This document shows positions 1 to 12,759 of a stretch of DNA of 64,000 nt, in pieces (the first letter of the stretch is position 1; each line of letters opens with the position of its first letter). This stretch comes from Microbulbifer mangrovi (lineage in GTDB: Bacteria; Pseudomonadota; Gammaproteobacteria; Pseudomonadales; Cellvibrionaceae). Under the pieces are notes generated by a model, which was not told the origin of the DNA, made no database searches, and worked only from the letters and a program-made list of their open reading frames with translations. Location of the stretch: NCBI RefSeq assembly GCF_002009015.1, contig NZ_LZDE01000344.1:1-64000 (forward strand), in the 5' to 3' direction. A program made the position numbers and the translations under genes.

Positions 1-2470
<2,470 letters not shown>

Positions 2471-2953
2471 TCATTTGGGCGCGGGGCGCAGCATCTCGAT
2501 ATGTGGGATGCCATCTTCGTCGTAGGTTTCTGAACATTGCTCAAAACCAAGCGCTTCATAAAACCGCTTTAAATACAGTTGCGCCGAAATACGGATGCGC
2601 GCTTTCGGATATTCTTGCAGCGTATGTTCAATCCCCAGTCGCATCAGTTCTCTCCCAATGCCTGTGCCGCGCACGCTACTCCGCGTTAGCACCCGGCCGA
2701 TGGAAGGCTCGGCATATTTTTTCCCCGGTGATACAACACGCAGGTAAGCGAGCAGGGCGGGGGCTTCTGAATCGGTATCCCAACATGCGAAATGCCACGC
2801 ATGCTGATCTTTGCCATCGGTGTCCTGGTAGGCACATTCCTGCTCGACGACGAAGACCTCCTGGCGCGCGCGCAGGATTTCGTAGAGTTCGGTAGATGTC
2901 AGCTGGTCGAAAGAAGACCAGCGATAGTGGTGCTTGGGTGTAGGCTTTGGCAT
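2471..2953 (-). CDS. elaA: ElaA-type GNAT N-acetyltransferase
   Basis: A 160-residue single-domain GNAT protein whose N-terminal half matches the ElaA subfamily (SSFDQLTSTELYEILRARQ, then VFVVEQECAYQD). The acetyl-CoA-binding loop is recognisable as the segment SVRGTGIGRELMRLG near residues 95-109. ElaA proteins are cytosolic acetyltransferases of unsettled substrate. The length is usual for the family. The ATG at 2953 has no good ribosome site, so the start is less certain than the family call. It lies just downstream of the LysR gene on the same strand (34-base gap) and may be read from the same transcript, but nothing ties its role to glycine metabolism. Confidence 0.88.
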   Translation of the reverse strand: MPKPTPKHHYRWSSFDQLTSTELYEILRARQEVFVVEQECAYQDTDGKDQHAWHFACWDTDSEAPALLAYLRVVSPGKKYAEPSIGRVLTRSSVRGTGIGRELMRLGIEHTLQEYPKARIRISAQLYLKRFYEALGFEQCSETYDEDGIPHIEMLRPAPK

Positions 2954-2987
2954 GGGAGTATTGTAGAGGGTAATTGTCGATTCTTGT

Positions 2988-3857
2988 CTAGCTCAGGCTA
3001 AGCCCACTCTGCAGGTGCTCGGCGAGACGCATTGCGGCCTCACTGGGGCGGCGGTTCTTGAAGTGGAGCCCGATGGAAATTTCCCCCAGCTTCGGCAGCG
3101 TGCGGGATGGGCGGAGTATTCGCAGGGATTCGGGAACGGTGCTGCGGGTGAGGGCGGTAATCCCGAGCCCCGCTTCCAGGGCAGACTGGATACCGTTGAG
3201 ATCGGGAATGGTGAACACATTGCGCGAGGCGATGCCGGCAGCCTGCAGCACCGACTCCGCGCGCTTGCGGTACATGCACCCCTCCGGAGCCAGCACCAGC
3301 GGCAGCGGCTTTAGCAGGTGCGCCGAGTGCTTGTGGCTGGCAACCCATACCAAGTCATCGCGAATCACCAGCTGCCCTTCGGCCGTGTCCGGCTTTTCCT
3401 GCAGTGCCAGAATCAGATCAAACCTGTCTTTCTGCCCCTTCGCCAGCAGGTTGCGGCTGAGGTCACTGGTAACTTCCAGGGAAACCTCGGGGTAGCTCTG
3501 TGAAAACTGGCCGATGATGCGCGGCAGTAGCACCGAGGCAAACTCGCTGGGGATTCCCAGGTGCAGCTTACCGGTCACGGATGCGCCACTGAACTCGAAC
3601 ACCAGCTCGTCATTGAGGGCGAGGATCTTCTTGGCCTGGTCGTAGACCCGCAGGCCGCTTTCGGTCAGGTTCAGGGTGCGTCCGGAGCGCAGCAGCAACT
3701 GCCTGCCCAGGCGTTCTTCCAACTCCTTGATCTGCCGACTGATCGCAGGCTGTGTGCGTGCGAGCAGTTCCCCTGCCTGACTGAAACCGCCGCAGTCCAC
3801 CACAGTGACCAGGGTGCGCAGCCATTCGGTGGGGAGATTCTTGTGGGATAGCTGCAT
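2988..3857 (-). CDS. LysR-family transcriptional regulator divergent from the glycine operon
   Basis: 289 residues. The N-terminal winged helix-turn-helix (about residues 10-70) has the LysR pattern GGFSQAGELLARTQPAISRQ followed by LEERLGRQLLLRSGR. A periplasmic-binding-like effector domain starts near residue 90. It is transcribed away from glyA with 106 bases between the two starts, the usual arrangement for a LysR protein controlling its neighbour. I infer that it regulates the glyA-sdaA-gcvTHP operon, perhaps sensing glycine or serine. The sequence does not obviously match E. coli GcvA, so I give no symbol. The ATG at 3857 has a weak ribosome site. Confidence 0.88.
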   Translation of the reverse strand: MQLSHKNLPTEWLRTLVTVVDCGGFSQAGELLARTQPAISRQIKELEERLGRQLLLRSGRTLNLTESGLRVYDQAKKILALNDELVFEFSGASVTGKLHLGIPSEFASVLLPRIIGQFSQSYPEVSLEVTSDLSRNLLAKGQKDRFDLILALQEKPDTAEGQLVIRDDLVWVASHKHSAHLLKPLPLVLAPEGCMYRKRAESVLQAAGIASRNVFTIPDLNGIQSALEAGLGITALTRSTVPESLRILRPSRTLPKLGEISIGLHFKNRRPSEAAMRLAEHLQSGLSLS

Positions 3858-3866
3858 AAGAAAATC

Positions 3867-3889
3867 TTATAGATGGATCAGAAGTATAA
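3867..3889. promoter_or_regulatory. Candidate LysR operator between the regulator and glyA
   Basis: A perfect inverted repeat TTATA-N13-TATAA lies 10 bases from the LysR start and about 75 bases upstream of glyA. The position and dyad form suit an autoregulatory LysR recognition site. The arms are short and AT-rich, so chance is possible. No glycine riboswitch is visible in the 106-base gap. Confidence 0.4.
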
Positions 3890-3963
3890 ATTTAACAGAT
3901 TCTATCGGCGGGGCTAGCATCGCTCAATAAATAAGAGTCAGAGCCTGGAATCAGGAGAGAGCC

Positions 3964-5244
3964 ATGGACCCCGTAGAGACCCACCTCAAAGCCGTCGACG
4001 GCGAAGTATTTGCCGCAATTGAAGCCGAGCGCGCGCGTCAGGAAGCGCATATCGAGCTGATCGCATCCGAGAATTACACCAGCCAGGCGGTGATGGCCGC
4101 ACAGGGCTCGGTACTCACCAACAAGTACGCCGAGGGCTATCCCGCCAAGCGTTACTACGGCGGCTGCGAGCATGTCGATGTGGTAGAGCAGCTGGCGATC
4201 GATCGGGCCTGCGAACTGTTCGGCGCCGAGTATGCCAACGTGCAGCCACACTCCGGTTCCCAGGCCAATGCCGCGGTATATATGGCGCTGCTACAGCCGG
4301 GTGATACCTTCCTTGGCCTTTCCCTGGATCACGGTGGGCACCTGACTCACGGCGCCAAGCCGAACTTCTCCGGCCGCCTGTACAACGCGGTGCAGTACGG
4401 CCTCAACCCAGAGACCGGCGAAGTGGATTACGACGAGGTGGAGCGGCTGGCGCTGGAGCACAAGCCGAAAATGATCGTGGCCGGTTTCTCGGCCTATTCC
4501 CAGGTGATGGACTGGGGCCGCTTCCGCACCATCGCCGACAAGGTCGGTGCCTATCTGTTCGTGGATATGGCGCATGTGGCCGGTCTGGTGGCGGCGGGTC
4601 TGTATCCGAACCCGGTACCGTTTGCCGACGTGGTGACCACCACCACCCACAAAACCCTGCGCGGCCCTCGCGGCGGCCTGATTCTGGCTCGCGACCCCGA
4701 GGGGCTGGGCAAGAAATTCAATTCGTTGATCTTCCCCGGAATTCAGGGCGGCCCACTGATGCATGTGATCGCCGCCAAGGCGGTGGCATTCAAGGAGGCA
4801 CTGGCACCAGAGTTCGTGGCGTACCAGCAGCGCGTGATTGATAACGCCAAAGCCATGGCGGCGGTGTTTATGGGGCGCGATTTCGACATCGTGTCCGGTG
4901 GTACCGAAAACCATCTGTTGCTGATCGATTTGAGCAAGCGCGGCGTCACCGGCAAGGCCGCGGATGCGGCGCTGGGTGCGGCGCATATCACCGTGAACAA
5001 GAACACCGTGCCCAATGATCCGCAGTCCCCGTTTGTGACCAGCGGTGTGCGTATTGGCACCCCGGCGATTACCGCGCGTGGCATGGGTGCCGCAGAGGCG
5101 GAACAGCTGGCCAGCTGGATGTGCGACATCCTCGAGAAACTGGAACAGCCGGAAGCTCTGGCGGAAGTTCAGGCGCAGGTGCGCGCTGACGTTTCCGCAC
5201 TGTGTGCGCGCTTTCCGGTCTATCCGGCGCACGGAGCGCGCTGA
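3964..5244 (+). CDS. glyA: Serine hydroxymethyltransferase
   Basis: PLP enzyme that interconverts serine plus tetrahydrofolate with glycine plus 5,10-methylene-THF in the cytosol. At 426 residues it has normal length. Family signatures include [12 protein letters not shown] near the N terminus, [12 protein letters not shown], and [14 protein letters not shown], where K230 forms the PLP Schiff base. The ATG at 3964 is preceded by AGGAGAGAG. It is the first gene of a five-gene operon with sdaA, gcvT, gcvH and gcvP. Here it probably works catabolically, condensing glycine with the methylene-THF released by glycine cleavage to make serine for the following deaminase. A second, housekeeping glyA may exist elsewhere; that is inference. 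Confidence 0.97.
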   Translation: MDPVETHLKAVDGEVFAAIEAERARQEAHIELIASENYTSQAVMAAQGSVLTNKYAEGYPAKRYYGGCEHVDVVEQLAIDRACELFGAEYANVQPHSGSQANAAVYMALLQPGDTFLGLSLDHGGHLTHGAKPNFSGRLYNAVQYGLNPETGEVDYDEVERLALEHKPKMIVAGFSAYSQVMDWGRFRTIADKVGAYLFVDMAHVAGLVAAGLYPNPVPFADVVTTTTHKTLRGPRGGLILARDPEGLGKKFNSLIFPGIQGGPLMHVIAAKAVAFKEALAPEFVAYQQRVIDNAKAMAAVFMGRDFDIVSGGTENHLLLIDLSKRGVTGKAADAALGAAHITVNKNTVPNDPQSPFVTSGVRIGTPAITARGMGAAEAEQLASWMCDILEKLEQPEALAEVQAQVRADVSALCARFPVYPAHGAR

Positions 5245-5246
5245 TT

Positions 5247-6647
5247 ATGTCGCTGAGTGTTTTTGATCTGTTCAAGATCGGTATCGGTCCATCCAGTTCC
5301 CATACGGTGGGACCGATGAAGGCTGCGGGCCTGTTTCTGCAATTGCTGCGAGACAGGGGCAGCTTCGCGGATGTAACGCGGGTCACCGCGCATATGTTCG
5401 GCTCCCTCGGTGCTACCGGCGTTGGTCACGGTACTACCAAGGCGGTGATGCTGGGGCTAGAGGGCGAGCAGCCGGAGCTGGTGGATACCAATACCGTCGA
5501 TGAACGTGTCGCCGCGATCGAGCAGTGCTGCAGCCTGAATCTGGACGGCGAGCGGGTAATCGCCTTTGACCCACAGCAGGATCTGTTGCTGATCGGCGAG
5601 GAAGAGCTGCCACTGCACGCCAATGGCATGCGCTTTACCGCGCTGGATGTGCACGAGCGGGTTCTGGTGGAGGAGGTCTATTACTCCATCGGCGGTGGCT
5701 TCGTGGTGACGGAAGCTGAGGCGCAATCGGAAAATGCGCTGGAGCAGGCGCTGGCGGTACCTTACGAGTTTGATACCGCGGAAGCGTTGTTGGCGATCTG
5801 TGCGCGCGAAAACCTCAAGATCAGCGACGTGATGCTGGCCAATGAGGCAGCCTGGCGCAGCGAAGAGGAAACCCGTGCGGGCCTGATGAAAATCTGGCAG
5901 GTGATGCAGGGCTGCGTCACCAACGGTATGCACAACGAGGGCATTCTGCCCGGTGGCCTCAAGGTAAAACGCCGCGCGGCTAACCTCTACCAGCAACTGC
6001 GCAGCCGCCCGGAAGCCTGTCTGTCCGATCCGTTGTCTGCACTGGACTGGGTGACCCTGTATGCGCTGGCGGTGAACGAGGAAAATGCTGCGGGCGGTCG
6101 TATTGTCACTGCACCCACCAATGGTGCCGCCGGCATTATTCCTGCGGTGCTGCATTATTTTATGCGCTTCTCCAGAAGTCCCACCGAAGAAGATGTTATC
6201 CGCTTCCTGCTCACCGCGGCCGCGGTGGGCATTCTGTTTAAGAAAAATGCCTCCATCAGTGGCGCCGAAGTGGGGTGTCAGGGAGAAGTGGGCTCTGCCT
6301 GCTCCATGGCCGCGGCCGGTCTTGCAGAGGTGCTGGACGGCACGCCGCAACAGGTGGAAAACGCTGCGGAAATCGCCATGGAACACAATCTCGGCCTGAC
6401 CTGTGATCCGGTGGGCGGCCTGGTACAGGTGCCCTGTATCGAGCGCAATGCCATGGCTTCGGTGAAGGCGATCAGCGCCGCGCGTATGGCGCTGCGCGGA
6501 GACGGTGAGCATTTTATCTCCCTCGACAAAGTCATTCGTACCATGCGCGACACCGGTCGCGATATGCAGGACAAATACAAAGAAACTGCGCGTGGTGGCC
6601 TGGCAGTGAATGCCATCGATCTGCCCGTCAGCGTTATCGAATGTTAA
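5247..6647 (+). CDS. sdaA: L-serine ammonia-lyase (4Fe-4S type)
   Basis: Converts L-serine to pyruvate and ammonia using a [4Fe-4S] cluster. The chosen ATG at 5247 gives 466 residues starting [19 protein letters not shown], the conserved family N terminus; an upstream in-frame start would add 15 non-family residues inside glyA. The beta domain is followed by the alpha domain with cysteine motifs [17 protein letters not shown] and [17 protein letters not shown], which hold the cluster ligands. It starts two bases after the glyA stop, indicating translational coupling. Its place between glyA and gcvT shows the operon drains glycine carbon into pyruvate rather than only supplying C1 units. Confidence 0.96.
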   Translation: MSLSVFDLFKIGIGPSSSHTVGPMKAAGLFLQLLRDRGSFADVTRVTAHMFGSLGATGVGHGTTKAVMLGLEGEQPELVDTNTVDERVAAIEQCCSLNLDGERVIAFDPQQDLLLIGEEELPLHANGMRFTALDVHERVLVEEVYYSIGGGFVVTEAEAQSENALEQALAVPYEFDTAEALLAICARENLKISDVMLANEAAWRSEEETRAGLMKIWQVMQGCVTNGMHNEGILPGGLKVKRRAANLYQQLRSRPEACLSDPLSALDWVTLYALAVNEENAAGGRIVTAPTNGAAGIIPAVLHYFMRFSRSPTEEDVIRFLLTAAAVGILFKKNASISGAEVGCQGEVGSACSMAAAGLAEVLDGTPQQVENAAEIAMEHNLGLTCDPVGGLVQVPCIERNAMASVKAISAARMALRGDGEHFISLDKVIRTMRDTGRDMQDKYKETARGGLAVNAIDLPVSVIEC

Positions 6648-6659
6648 GGAATCAAAATC

Positions 6660-7775
6660 ATGAGTAACGAAGAACGCAAGACGCCGTTGTACGACCTGCA
6701 CAAGGAACTTGGCGGCAAGATGGTGCCTTTTGCGGGCTATGCCATGCCGGTCCAGTACCGCGCGGGTATCGTGCAGGAGCACCTGCACACGCGAGAAGCG
6801 GTGGGTGTATTCGATGTTTCCCATATGGGGCAGCTGGTGGTTAGCGGTAGTGGTGCGGCGAGTGTGCTGGAAAAACTGCTGCCGATCGACGTACAGGCGC
6901 TGGCAATCAACCAGCAGTGCTACGCAGTGATGACCTCGGAAGCCGGCGGTATTCTCGATGACCTGATCATTACCCGCTGGGGCGAGGATGAGTTTTTCCT
7001 GGTGGTGAATGCGGCCACTGCAGCGGCGGATATCGCTCATCTGCAGCAACACCTGCGCGGTTGCGATATCCGTGTACTCGGCCAGCAGGCGCTACTGGCG
7101 GTTCAGGGGCCCATGGCCGGTGAGCTGATCGGGGAGCTCGCACCCGCAACCCGCGCGCTGACGTTTATGCACGGCGCTCGCGTCGAGCTGTTTGGCGAAG
7201 ACTGTTACGTGACGCGCTCCGGTTATACGGGTGAAGACGGGTTCGAAATTTCTGTTGCTGCCAGTGCGGTGGAGAAGGTTGCCCGCAAACTGCTGGAGGA
7301 CGGTCGCGTGCAGATGATCGGTCTCGGCGCCCGCGACACCCTGCGCCTGGAAGCCGGGCTGTGTCTATACGGCAATGATATGGATAGCGATACCACACCA
7401 GTCGAAGCGAGCCTGCTGTGGAGCATCGCCAAGTCCCGCCGCGCCGATGGCGCCAAGGCGGGCGGCTTCCTCGGAGCCGACGTAGTGCTTGGTCAGATTG
7501 CCGATGGCGTTGCGCGCAAGCGCGTGGGCTTCTCCGTGGAGGGCAAGATCCCGGTGCGTGCCGGTGCCGACATCATCGACGAGGCCGGCAACGTGGTGGG
7601 CAAGGTCACCAGTGGCGGATATGGCCCCACCCTGGGTGCCGCTGTTGGTATGGCGTATGTGGATCGCGGCTACGAAAAAACCGGAACGCATTTGCAGGCG
7701 CTGGTGCGCGGGAAAACGGTTCCCATCGCCGTGTCCAAGACACCGTTTGTACCCCAGCGCTATTACCGCGGCTGA
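6660..7775 (+). CDS. gcvT: Glycine cleavage system T protein (aminomethyltransferase)
   Basis: The T protein takes the aminomethyl group from lipoyl-GcvH, releases ammonia and makes 5,10-methylene-THF. At 371 residues it has standard length. Family features are an N-terminal KTPLYDLHKELGGKMVPFAGY, VFDVSHMGQL, the RSGYTGEDGFEI segment, and the GLGARDTLRLEAG folate-binding region. The gene starts 12 bases after sdaA with an AAGGAA ribosome site. It lies third in the operon, before gcvH and gcvP. The L protein (lipoamide dehydrogenase) is not in this window and is normally shared with other complexes. Confidence 0.97.
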   Translation: MSNEERKTPLYDLHKELGGKMVPFAGYAMPVQYRAGIVQEHLHTREAVGVFDVSHMGQLVVSGSGAASVLEKLLPIDVQALAINQQCYAVMTSEAGGILDDLIITRWGEDEFFLVVNAATAAADIAHLQQHLRGCDIRVLGQQALLAVQGPMAGELIGELAPATRALTFMHGARVELFGEDCYVTRSGYTGEDGFEISVAASAVEKVARKLLEDGRVQMIGLGARDTLRLEAGLCLYGNDMDSDTTPVEASLLWSIAKSRRADGAKAGGFLGADVVLGQIADGVARKRVGFSVEGKIPVRAGADIIDEAGNVVGKVTSGGYGPTLGAAVGMAYVDRGYEKTGTHLQALVRGKTVPIAVSKTPFVPQRYYRG

Positions 7776-7815
7776 GTAACGCCACAATCAAAAATCGAAT
7801 TTCAGGGAAAACAAC

Positions 7816-8190
7816 ATGAGCAATGTGAAATACACCGAAAGCCACGAGTGGTTCTCCATCGATGGCGATGAAGTCACCGTGGGCATTACCGATTTTGCCC
7901 AATCGCAGCTGGGTGATGTGGTTTATGTGGAGTTGCCGGAAGAGGGTGCCGAGCTGGCGGCTGGTGACGAGGTTGCGGTCATCGAATCAGTGAAAGCCGC
8001 AGGCGATATATCCCTGCCATTTGCGGCAACCGTGGTCGCCATCAACGGCGCATTGCCGGACGATCCGGAACTGGTAAATAGCGATCCCATGGGCGAGGGC
8101 TGGTTTATGCGTGTGCGCCCGGAAAACCCCGCCGACCTTGACCAGCTGCTGAGTGCGGATGCCTACACCGCGCTGGTAGACGGCGAGTAA
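7816..8190 (+). CDS. gcvH: Glycine cleavage system H protein (lipoyl carrier)
   Basis: A 124-residue carrier that shuttles the aminomethyl group between GcvP, GcvT and the L protein. The lipoylated lysine is K60 in IESVKAAGDI, within the usual biotinyl/lipoyl fold. YTESHEWF near the N terminus and ENPADLDQLLSADAY near the C terminus are typical. Start is the ATG at 7816 after AGGGAAAACAAC. It sits between gcvT and gcvP with short gaps, so it is co-transcribed. Lipoylation must come from LipA/LipB enzymes outside the window. Confidence 0.97.
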   Translation: MSNVKYTESHEWFSIDGDEVTVGITDFAQSQLGDVVYVELPEEGAELAAGDEVAVIESVKAAGDISLPFAATVVAINGALPDDPELVNSDPMGEGWFMRVRPENPADLDQLLSADAYTALVDGE

Positions 8191-8211
8191 TTCTCACGGG
8201 AGGAGACCCAG

Positions 8212-11106
8212 ATGCTGCAAGCGAAGCACACCCTGCGCGACCTCGAACGTCGCGACGAATTTACCCATCGCCATATTGGTCCGTCGAGTGACGATCTTGC
8301 GCTTATGCTGGAAGCCCTGGGGCATACCAGTATTGAAGCGTTTATCGACGAGGTCGTTCCGGGCGGAATCCGCATGCCTGAGGCACTGGCATTGCCCGAA
8401 GGATTGCCCGAGCATGAAGCACTTGCAGAACTGCGCACCATGGCGAGCGACAACAAGTCGTTCCGCTCCTTTATCGGCCAGGGGTATTACGGCACTCGCA
8501 CACCCAATGTGGTATTGCGCAATATTCTGGAAAATCCAGCGTGGTACACCGCCTATACCCCGTACCAGCCGGAGATTTCCCAGGGCCGCCTCGAGGCTCT
8601 GTTCAACTTCCAGACTATGGTCAGCGACCTCACCGGTATGGACCTGGCCAATGCCTCAATGTTGGATGAAGCCACGGCGGCGGCGGAGGCCATGACCCTG
8701 TGTCAGCGCATGTCGAAGTCCAAGGCGCAGGCATTTTTTGTGGATCGCGATTGCTTGCCGCAGACCATCGACGTTCTGCGGACTCGCGCGGAGCCGCTGG
8801 GTATCGAGGTGATCGTCGGCGACCCAGAAATGGAACTCGACGCGAGCCAGGTGTTCGGCGTACTACTGCAGTACCCGGGCGCCAGTGGTGCGGTGTGCGA
8901 TTACCGCGCGGTAATCAAGGCGGTGCACGAGCAGCGCGGCCTGGCGGTTATGGCTGCGGATATTCTGAGTCTGGTACTGCTGACTTCGCCGGGTGAACTG
9001 GGGGCCGATGTCGCTGTTGGTTGCACCCAGCGTTTCGGTGTTCCCATGGGCTTTGGTGGTCCGCACGCGGCATACATGGCGACCCGCGCATCCTACAAGC
9101 GTTCCTTGCCCGGTCGCCTCGTCGGGCAGTCCATCGATGCCAATGGCAAGCCTGCCTATCGTCTCGCGCTGCAGACCCGGGAACAGCATATCCGTCGTGA
9201 GAAGGCTACCTCCAATATCTGTACCGCACAGGTTCTGCTGGCGGTAATGGCCTCCATGTATGCGGTGTATCACGGTCCCCAGGGGCTGCGCATCATTGCC
9301 GCCCGAGTACATTACCTGACCAGTGTACTCGCGCTGGGATTGCAGGAAATCGGATTCGAGCTGGAGAACGATAGCTGGTTCGACACGCTTACTGTACGTG
9401 TTGAGGGCGGCAGCGCAAAGGTACACGATGCGGCGAAGCGCCGGGGTCTCAACCTGCGGATTATCGACGGCGAGCGCGTGGGGGTTTCCCTCGACGAAAC
9501 TGCGACCCGCGAAGACGTGGAAATGCTGTGGTCGCTGTTTGATGCGGATAACCGTTTAAGCTTCGACGCCATTGAGACCCGCGAAGCACCGGTGTTGCCG
9601 GGCAACCTGCTGCGCAACGGCGCGCTGCTCAGTCACGAGGTGTTTAACCGCTACCATTCCGAAACTGAAATGCTGCGCTACCTGCGCACCCTGGCGGATC
9701 GGGATATTGCGCTGGATCGCTCGATGATTCCGCTGGGCTCCTGCACCATGAAGCTGAATGCCACCGCAGAAATGCTGCCGGTGACCTGGCCTGAATTTGC
9801 CAATGTGCATCCGCTGGCGCCCGCAGAGCAGGTGAAAGGTTACAGCGCGATGATCGATAGCCTGGAGTCCATGCTGTGTGAGATCACCGGCTACGACGCG
9901 ATTTCCCTGCAACCGAATGCCGGTTCCCAAGGTGAGTACGCGGGGCTGCTCGCGATCCGTGCCTATCACGCCAGCCGAGGAGAAGCAGACCGCGATATCT
10001 GCCTGATTCCGAGCTCAGCCCACGGCACCAATCCTGCCTCCGCGCAGATGTGTGGTATGCGTGTGGTCGTAGTCAAATGCGATGACAGCGGTAATGTCAG
10101 CCTCGATGACCTGCGCGCGAAGGCGAGTGAACACGCCGAGCGACTGGCGGCGATCATGGTGACCTATCCCTCGACCCACGGTGTATTTGAGGAAGGAATC
10201 CGTGAGATCGCTGAGATAGTCCACGGCCATGGCGGACAGGTGTATATCGACGGCGCCAATCTCAATGCCATGGTGGGCCTGTGCCAGCCTGGCAAGTTTG
10301 GGGGGGATGTTTCCCACCTGAACCTGCACAAAACCTTCTGTATTCCCCATGGCGGTGGTGGTCCGGGTGTGGGGCCGGTGGCGGTTGGCGCGCATCTGGC
10401 GGAATTCCTGCCGGGCGCGGTATCTGCCAGTAGCAAGGGCATGGCCCTGGCTGGCCGCAACGGTGCGCCGGTTTCTGCGGCCACCGCAGGTAGTGCGAGT
10501 ATCCTGCCGATTACCTGGATGTATATCCGCATGATGGGGCGCGATGGATTGCGCAAGGCTACTGAGCTGGCGATCGTGAACGCGAACTATATCGCCGCGC
10601 GCCTGCAGGACAGCTATCCGATTCTGTATCGCGGTGCCAATGGCCGCGTGGCCCACGAGTGCATCGTGGACCTGCGACCACTGAAGGAAACCAGCGGAAT
10701 TTCCGTCGACGACGTGGCCAAGCGCCTGATCGACTATGGTTTCCACGCGCCTACCATGTCTTTTCCAGTAGCCGGTACCCTGATGATCGAGCCCACGGAA
10801 AGCGAGTCGCTGGAAGAGCTGGATCGCTTTTGCGATGCGATGATTCAGATTCGCGCGGAGATTGCCAGGGTGGAGCGGGGCGAGTGGTCGTTGCACAGCA
10901 ATCCGCTGGTCAATGCACCGCACACTGCGGAAGTACTGGCTGCGGAGCCCTGGGACAACGCCTATAGTCGTGCCGAGGCGGTGTTCCCCCTGGAAAGCCT
11001 GCGCCAGCGAAAATACTGGCCGCCGGTGGGACGGGTGGACAATGTTTACGGGGATAAAAACCTGGTGTGTTCCTGCCCGCCGATGACGGACTATATGGAA
11101 GACTGA
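8212..11106 (+). CDS. gcvP: Glycine dehydrogenase (decarboxylating), P protein
   Basis: A 964-residue PLP enzyme that decarboxylates glycine and transfers the aminomethyl group to lipoyl-GcvH. It is the long, single-chain (fused alpha/beta) form. The N-terminal half has [14 protein letters not shown] and FIGQGYYGT. The C-terminal half has the PLP lysine K707 in [18 protein letters not shown] strong GGAGGAGA ribosome site precedes the ATG at 8212. It is the last gene of the operon and is followed directly by a rho-independent terminator. Gene order glyA-sdaA-gcvT-H-P resembles the catabolic second gcv cluster known from pseudomonads, though the order differs. Confidence 0.97.
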   Translation: MLQAKHTLRDLERRDEFTHRHIGPSSDDLALMLEALGHTSIEAFIDEVVPGGIRMPEALALPEGLPEHEALAELRTMASDNKSFRSFIGQGYYGTRTPNVVLRNILENPAWYTAYTPYQPEISQGRLEALFNFQTMVSDLTGMDLANASMLDEATAAAEAMTLCQRMSKSKAQAFFVDRDCLPQTIDVLRTRAEPLGIEVIVGDPEMELDASQVFGVLLQYPGASGAVCDYRAVIKAVHEQRGLAVMAADILSLVLLTSPGELGADVAVGCTQRFGVPMGFGGPHAAYMATRASYKRSLPGRLVGQSIDANGKPAYRLALQTREQHIRREKATSNICTAQVLLAVMASMYAVYHGPQGLRIIAARVHYLTSVLALGLQEIGFELENDSWFDTLTVRVEGGSAKVHDAAKRRGLNLRIIDGERVGVSLDETATREDVEMLWSLFDADNRLSFDAIETREAPVLPGNLLRNGALLSHEVFNRYHSETEMLRYLRTLADRDIALDRSMIPLGSCTMKLNATAEMLPVTWPEFANVHPLAPAEQVKGYSAMIDSLESMLCEITGYDAISLQPNAGSQGEYAGLLAIRAYHASRGEADRDICLIPSSAHGTNPASAQMCGMRVVVVKCDDSGNVSLDDLRAKASEHAERLAAIMVTYPSTHGVFEEGIREIAEIVHGHGGQVYIDGANLNAMVGLCQPGKFGGDVSHLNLHKTFCIPHGGGGPGVGPVAVGAHLAEFLPGAVSASSKGMALAGRNGAPVSAATAGSASILPITWMYIRMMGRDGLRKATELAIVNANYIAARLQDSYPILYRGANGRVAHECIVDLRPLKETSGISVDDVAKRLIDYGFHAPTMSFPVAGTLMIEPTESESLEELDRFCDAMIQIRAEIARVERGEWSLHSNPLVNAPHTAEVLAAEPWDNAYSRAEAVFPLESLRQRKYWPPVGRVDNVYGDKNLVCSCPPMTDYMED

Positions 11107-11140
11107 AAAAAAAGCGCAGCCCTCGGGCTGCGCTTTTTTT
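11107..11140 (+). terminator. Rho-independent terminator after gcvP
   Basis: AGCGCAGCCC (11113-11122) pairs with GGGCTGCGCT (11125-11134), flanked by an A-run before and a T-run after. It starts just past the gcvP stop. Because both runs are present it can also end the convergent ppnN transcript. Confidence 0.9.
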
Positions 11141-11163
11141 GCTTTCGTTTTTCACGCGAGTGA

Positions 11164-12537
11164 TTAGTCGCGGGTAATCCGATAGCAGGGAATGTACTCT
11201 TTGCCTGGCAGTTTCATACGGTGCTGTTTGGCAAAGGATTCCAGCAGGGTATCCATACTGCGCATCAACTCCGGGTCCCCATACAGCTCATAGGGGCCGT
11301 TCTTCTCAACGTTGCGGATACCTTCGTCTTTCACATTGCCGGATACAATGCCGGAAAAAGCCCTGCGTAAATTCGCAGCCAGCAGGTAGGGCTCCTGATT
11401 GGTGTGCAGGGCCAGGTTGCGCATGTTTTCGTGCGTGGGGGCAAAAGGCCTCTGGAACTCCGTGGAAACCTTCAGCTGCCAGTTGAAGTAATACGCATCG
11501 CCACCTTCCTTGCGGTATTGGCGCACAGCCTGGATACCTTTGGCCATTTGCCGGGCCACTTCCTCCGAGTCGTCGATGATGATCTGGTACTTGGAGCGGG
11601 CCGCTTCCCCCAGGGTGGAGGCAATAAACTGGTCGATGCGGATGAAATAGTCAGCGGCGCTGGCCGGGCCGGTAAAAATAACCGGGAAGGGCTGGTTCCG
11701 GTTGTCCTCGTGCAGGAGGATCCCGAGCAGGTAAAGGATTTCTTCGGCGGTACCCGCGCCACCGGGAAATACGATAATGCCGTGGCCGGTACGTACAAAT
11801 GCTTCCAGACGCTTTTCAATGTCGGGCATGATCACCAGCTCATTGACGATCGGGTTGGGTGCTTCCGCCGCGATGATGCCGGGCTCACTGATACCAAGAT
11901 ATTGTCCGTGGCGGTAGCGTTGCTTGGCGTGACCGATGGTGGCACCTTTCATTGGCCCTTTCATTGCCCCGGGCCCGCAGCCGGTGCAGATATCCAGATG
12001 GCGTAACGCCAGCTGGTAACCCACGCGCTTGGTGTAGTCGTACTCTTCCTGAGAGATGGAATGACCGCCCCAGCAAACCACCAGCCTGGGGGTGCGGTCC
12101 CCATCGAAGGTGCCCGCATTGCGCAGGATATGAAAAACCGCATCGGTAACACCCTGCGCGGATACCAGGTCGTAGCGCGGGTCGCCGGTAATTTCGCTGT
12201 TCACATAAATGATGTCGCGCAGTACTGCGAACAGGTGCTCGGCAATCCCCTGAATCATCTTGCCATCGACGAACGCGGACGCCGGGGCGTTTTTTACTTC
12301 CAGTTTGACACTGCGCTCTGTGGGCACCACGGCGATATCAAAATCGGCGTATTTCTCCAGCAGTTCCTTGCCGTCATCCATGTAGTTTCCACAGTTCAGA
12401 ACGGCGAGGGAACAGTTGCGGAAAACCTGATAGTGGGGGCCGTGGCTGTGGCGGGTCAGTTTATGAATTTCGTATTTGGACAGAATGTCGAACTGTCCGG
12501 TGGGGGATACCTGTGCATCAACGAGATCTGTAGACAT
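11164..12537 (-). CDS. ppnN: Pyrimidine/purine nucleotide 5'-monophosphate nucleosidase
   Basis: 457 residues, matching E. coli PpnN (YgdH) along its whole length. It splits nucleoside monophosphates into base and ribose 5-phosphate, and in E. coli its activity is tuned by (p)ppGpp. Visible motifs are the Rossmann-like LOG core with MVVCWGGHS-type sequence (here VVCWGGHSISQEEY), CTGCGPGAMKGPMKG, and the PGGAGTAEE phosphate/catalytic motif. N- and C-terminal PpnN-specific extensions are present (YQVFRNCSLAVLNCG; QHRMKLPGKEYIPCY). The ATG at 12537 fits the family N terminus. It is convergent with the glycine operon and appears to be a single-gene unit. Confidence 0.95.
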   Translation of the reverse strand: MSTDLVDAQVSPTGQFDILSKYEIHKLTRHSHGPHYQVFRNCSLAVLNCGNYMDDGKELLEKYADFDIAVVPTERSVKLEVKNAPASAFVDGKMIQGIAEHLFAVLRDIIYVNSEITGDPRYDLVSAQGVTDAVFHILRNAGTFDGDRTPRLVVCWGGHSISQEEYDYTKRVGYQLALRHLDICTGCGPGAMKGPMKGATIGHAKQRYRHGQYLGISEPGIIAAEAPNPIVNELVIMPDIEKRLEAFVRTGHGIIVFPGGAGTAEEILYLLGILLHEDNRNQPFPVIFTGPASAADYFIRIDQFIASTLGEAARSKYQIIIDDSEEVARQMAKGIQAVRQYRKEGGDAYYFNWQLKVSTEFQRPFAPTHENMRNLALHTNQEPYLLAANLRRAFSGIVSGNVKDEGIRNVEKNGPYELYGDPELMRSMDTLLESFAKQHRMKLPGKEYIPCYRITRD

Positions 12538-12722
12538 GCAAGCCTCAAGCGGCGCTGTAAGCTTCTACGGGGCAATCAGTGCTGTACAGCCGTTATACCA
12601 ATTTATTTGATTGCGCTTGCTTTTACATTACGCCACTGGCGGGATTTTGGGCGTTGGATTGGATGATTTGAGCGCCAATATTCGTAATCCCGCCGTTGGG
12701 CGCTGTTTGGCTGAGAAATAGC

Positions 12723-12747
12723 GGCACCGGAGTGGCACTCCGGCGCC
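12723..12747 (-). terminator. Hairpin after the Tat alcohol dehydrogenase gene
   Basis: GGCACCGGAGT (12723-12733) pairs with ACTCCGGCGCC (12737-12747) around a 3-nt loop with one mismatch. It lies 13 bases past the dehydrogenase stop on the minus strand. The following sequence is only weakly U-rich, so termination may be partial. Confidence 0.55.
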
Positions 12748-12759
12748 TAAAAAATAACC

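Noticed and set aside
3858-3963. Possible glycine riboswitch before glyA
   Set aside because: Only 106 bases are available and none of the conserved tandem glycine aptamer elements could be seen.
5457-7052. 531-codon minus-strand frame opposite sdaA and gcvT
   Set aside because: Long antisense frames are common in GC-rich DNA; it spans two clear genes and has His/Gln/Arg-rich composition without family sequence.
12575-12590. CTGTACAG palindrome upstream of ppnN as a LexA box
   Set aside because: It is an 8-bp palindrome and lacks the CTG-N10-CAG spacing.
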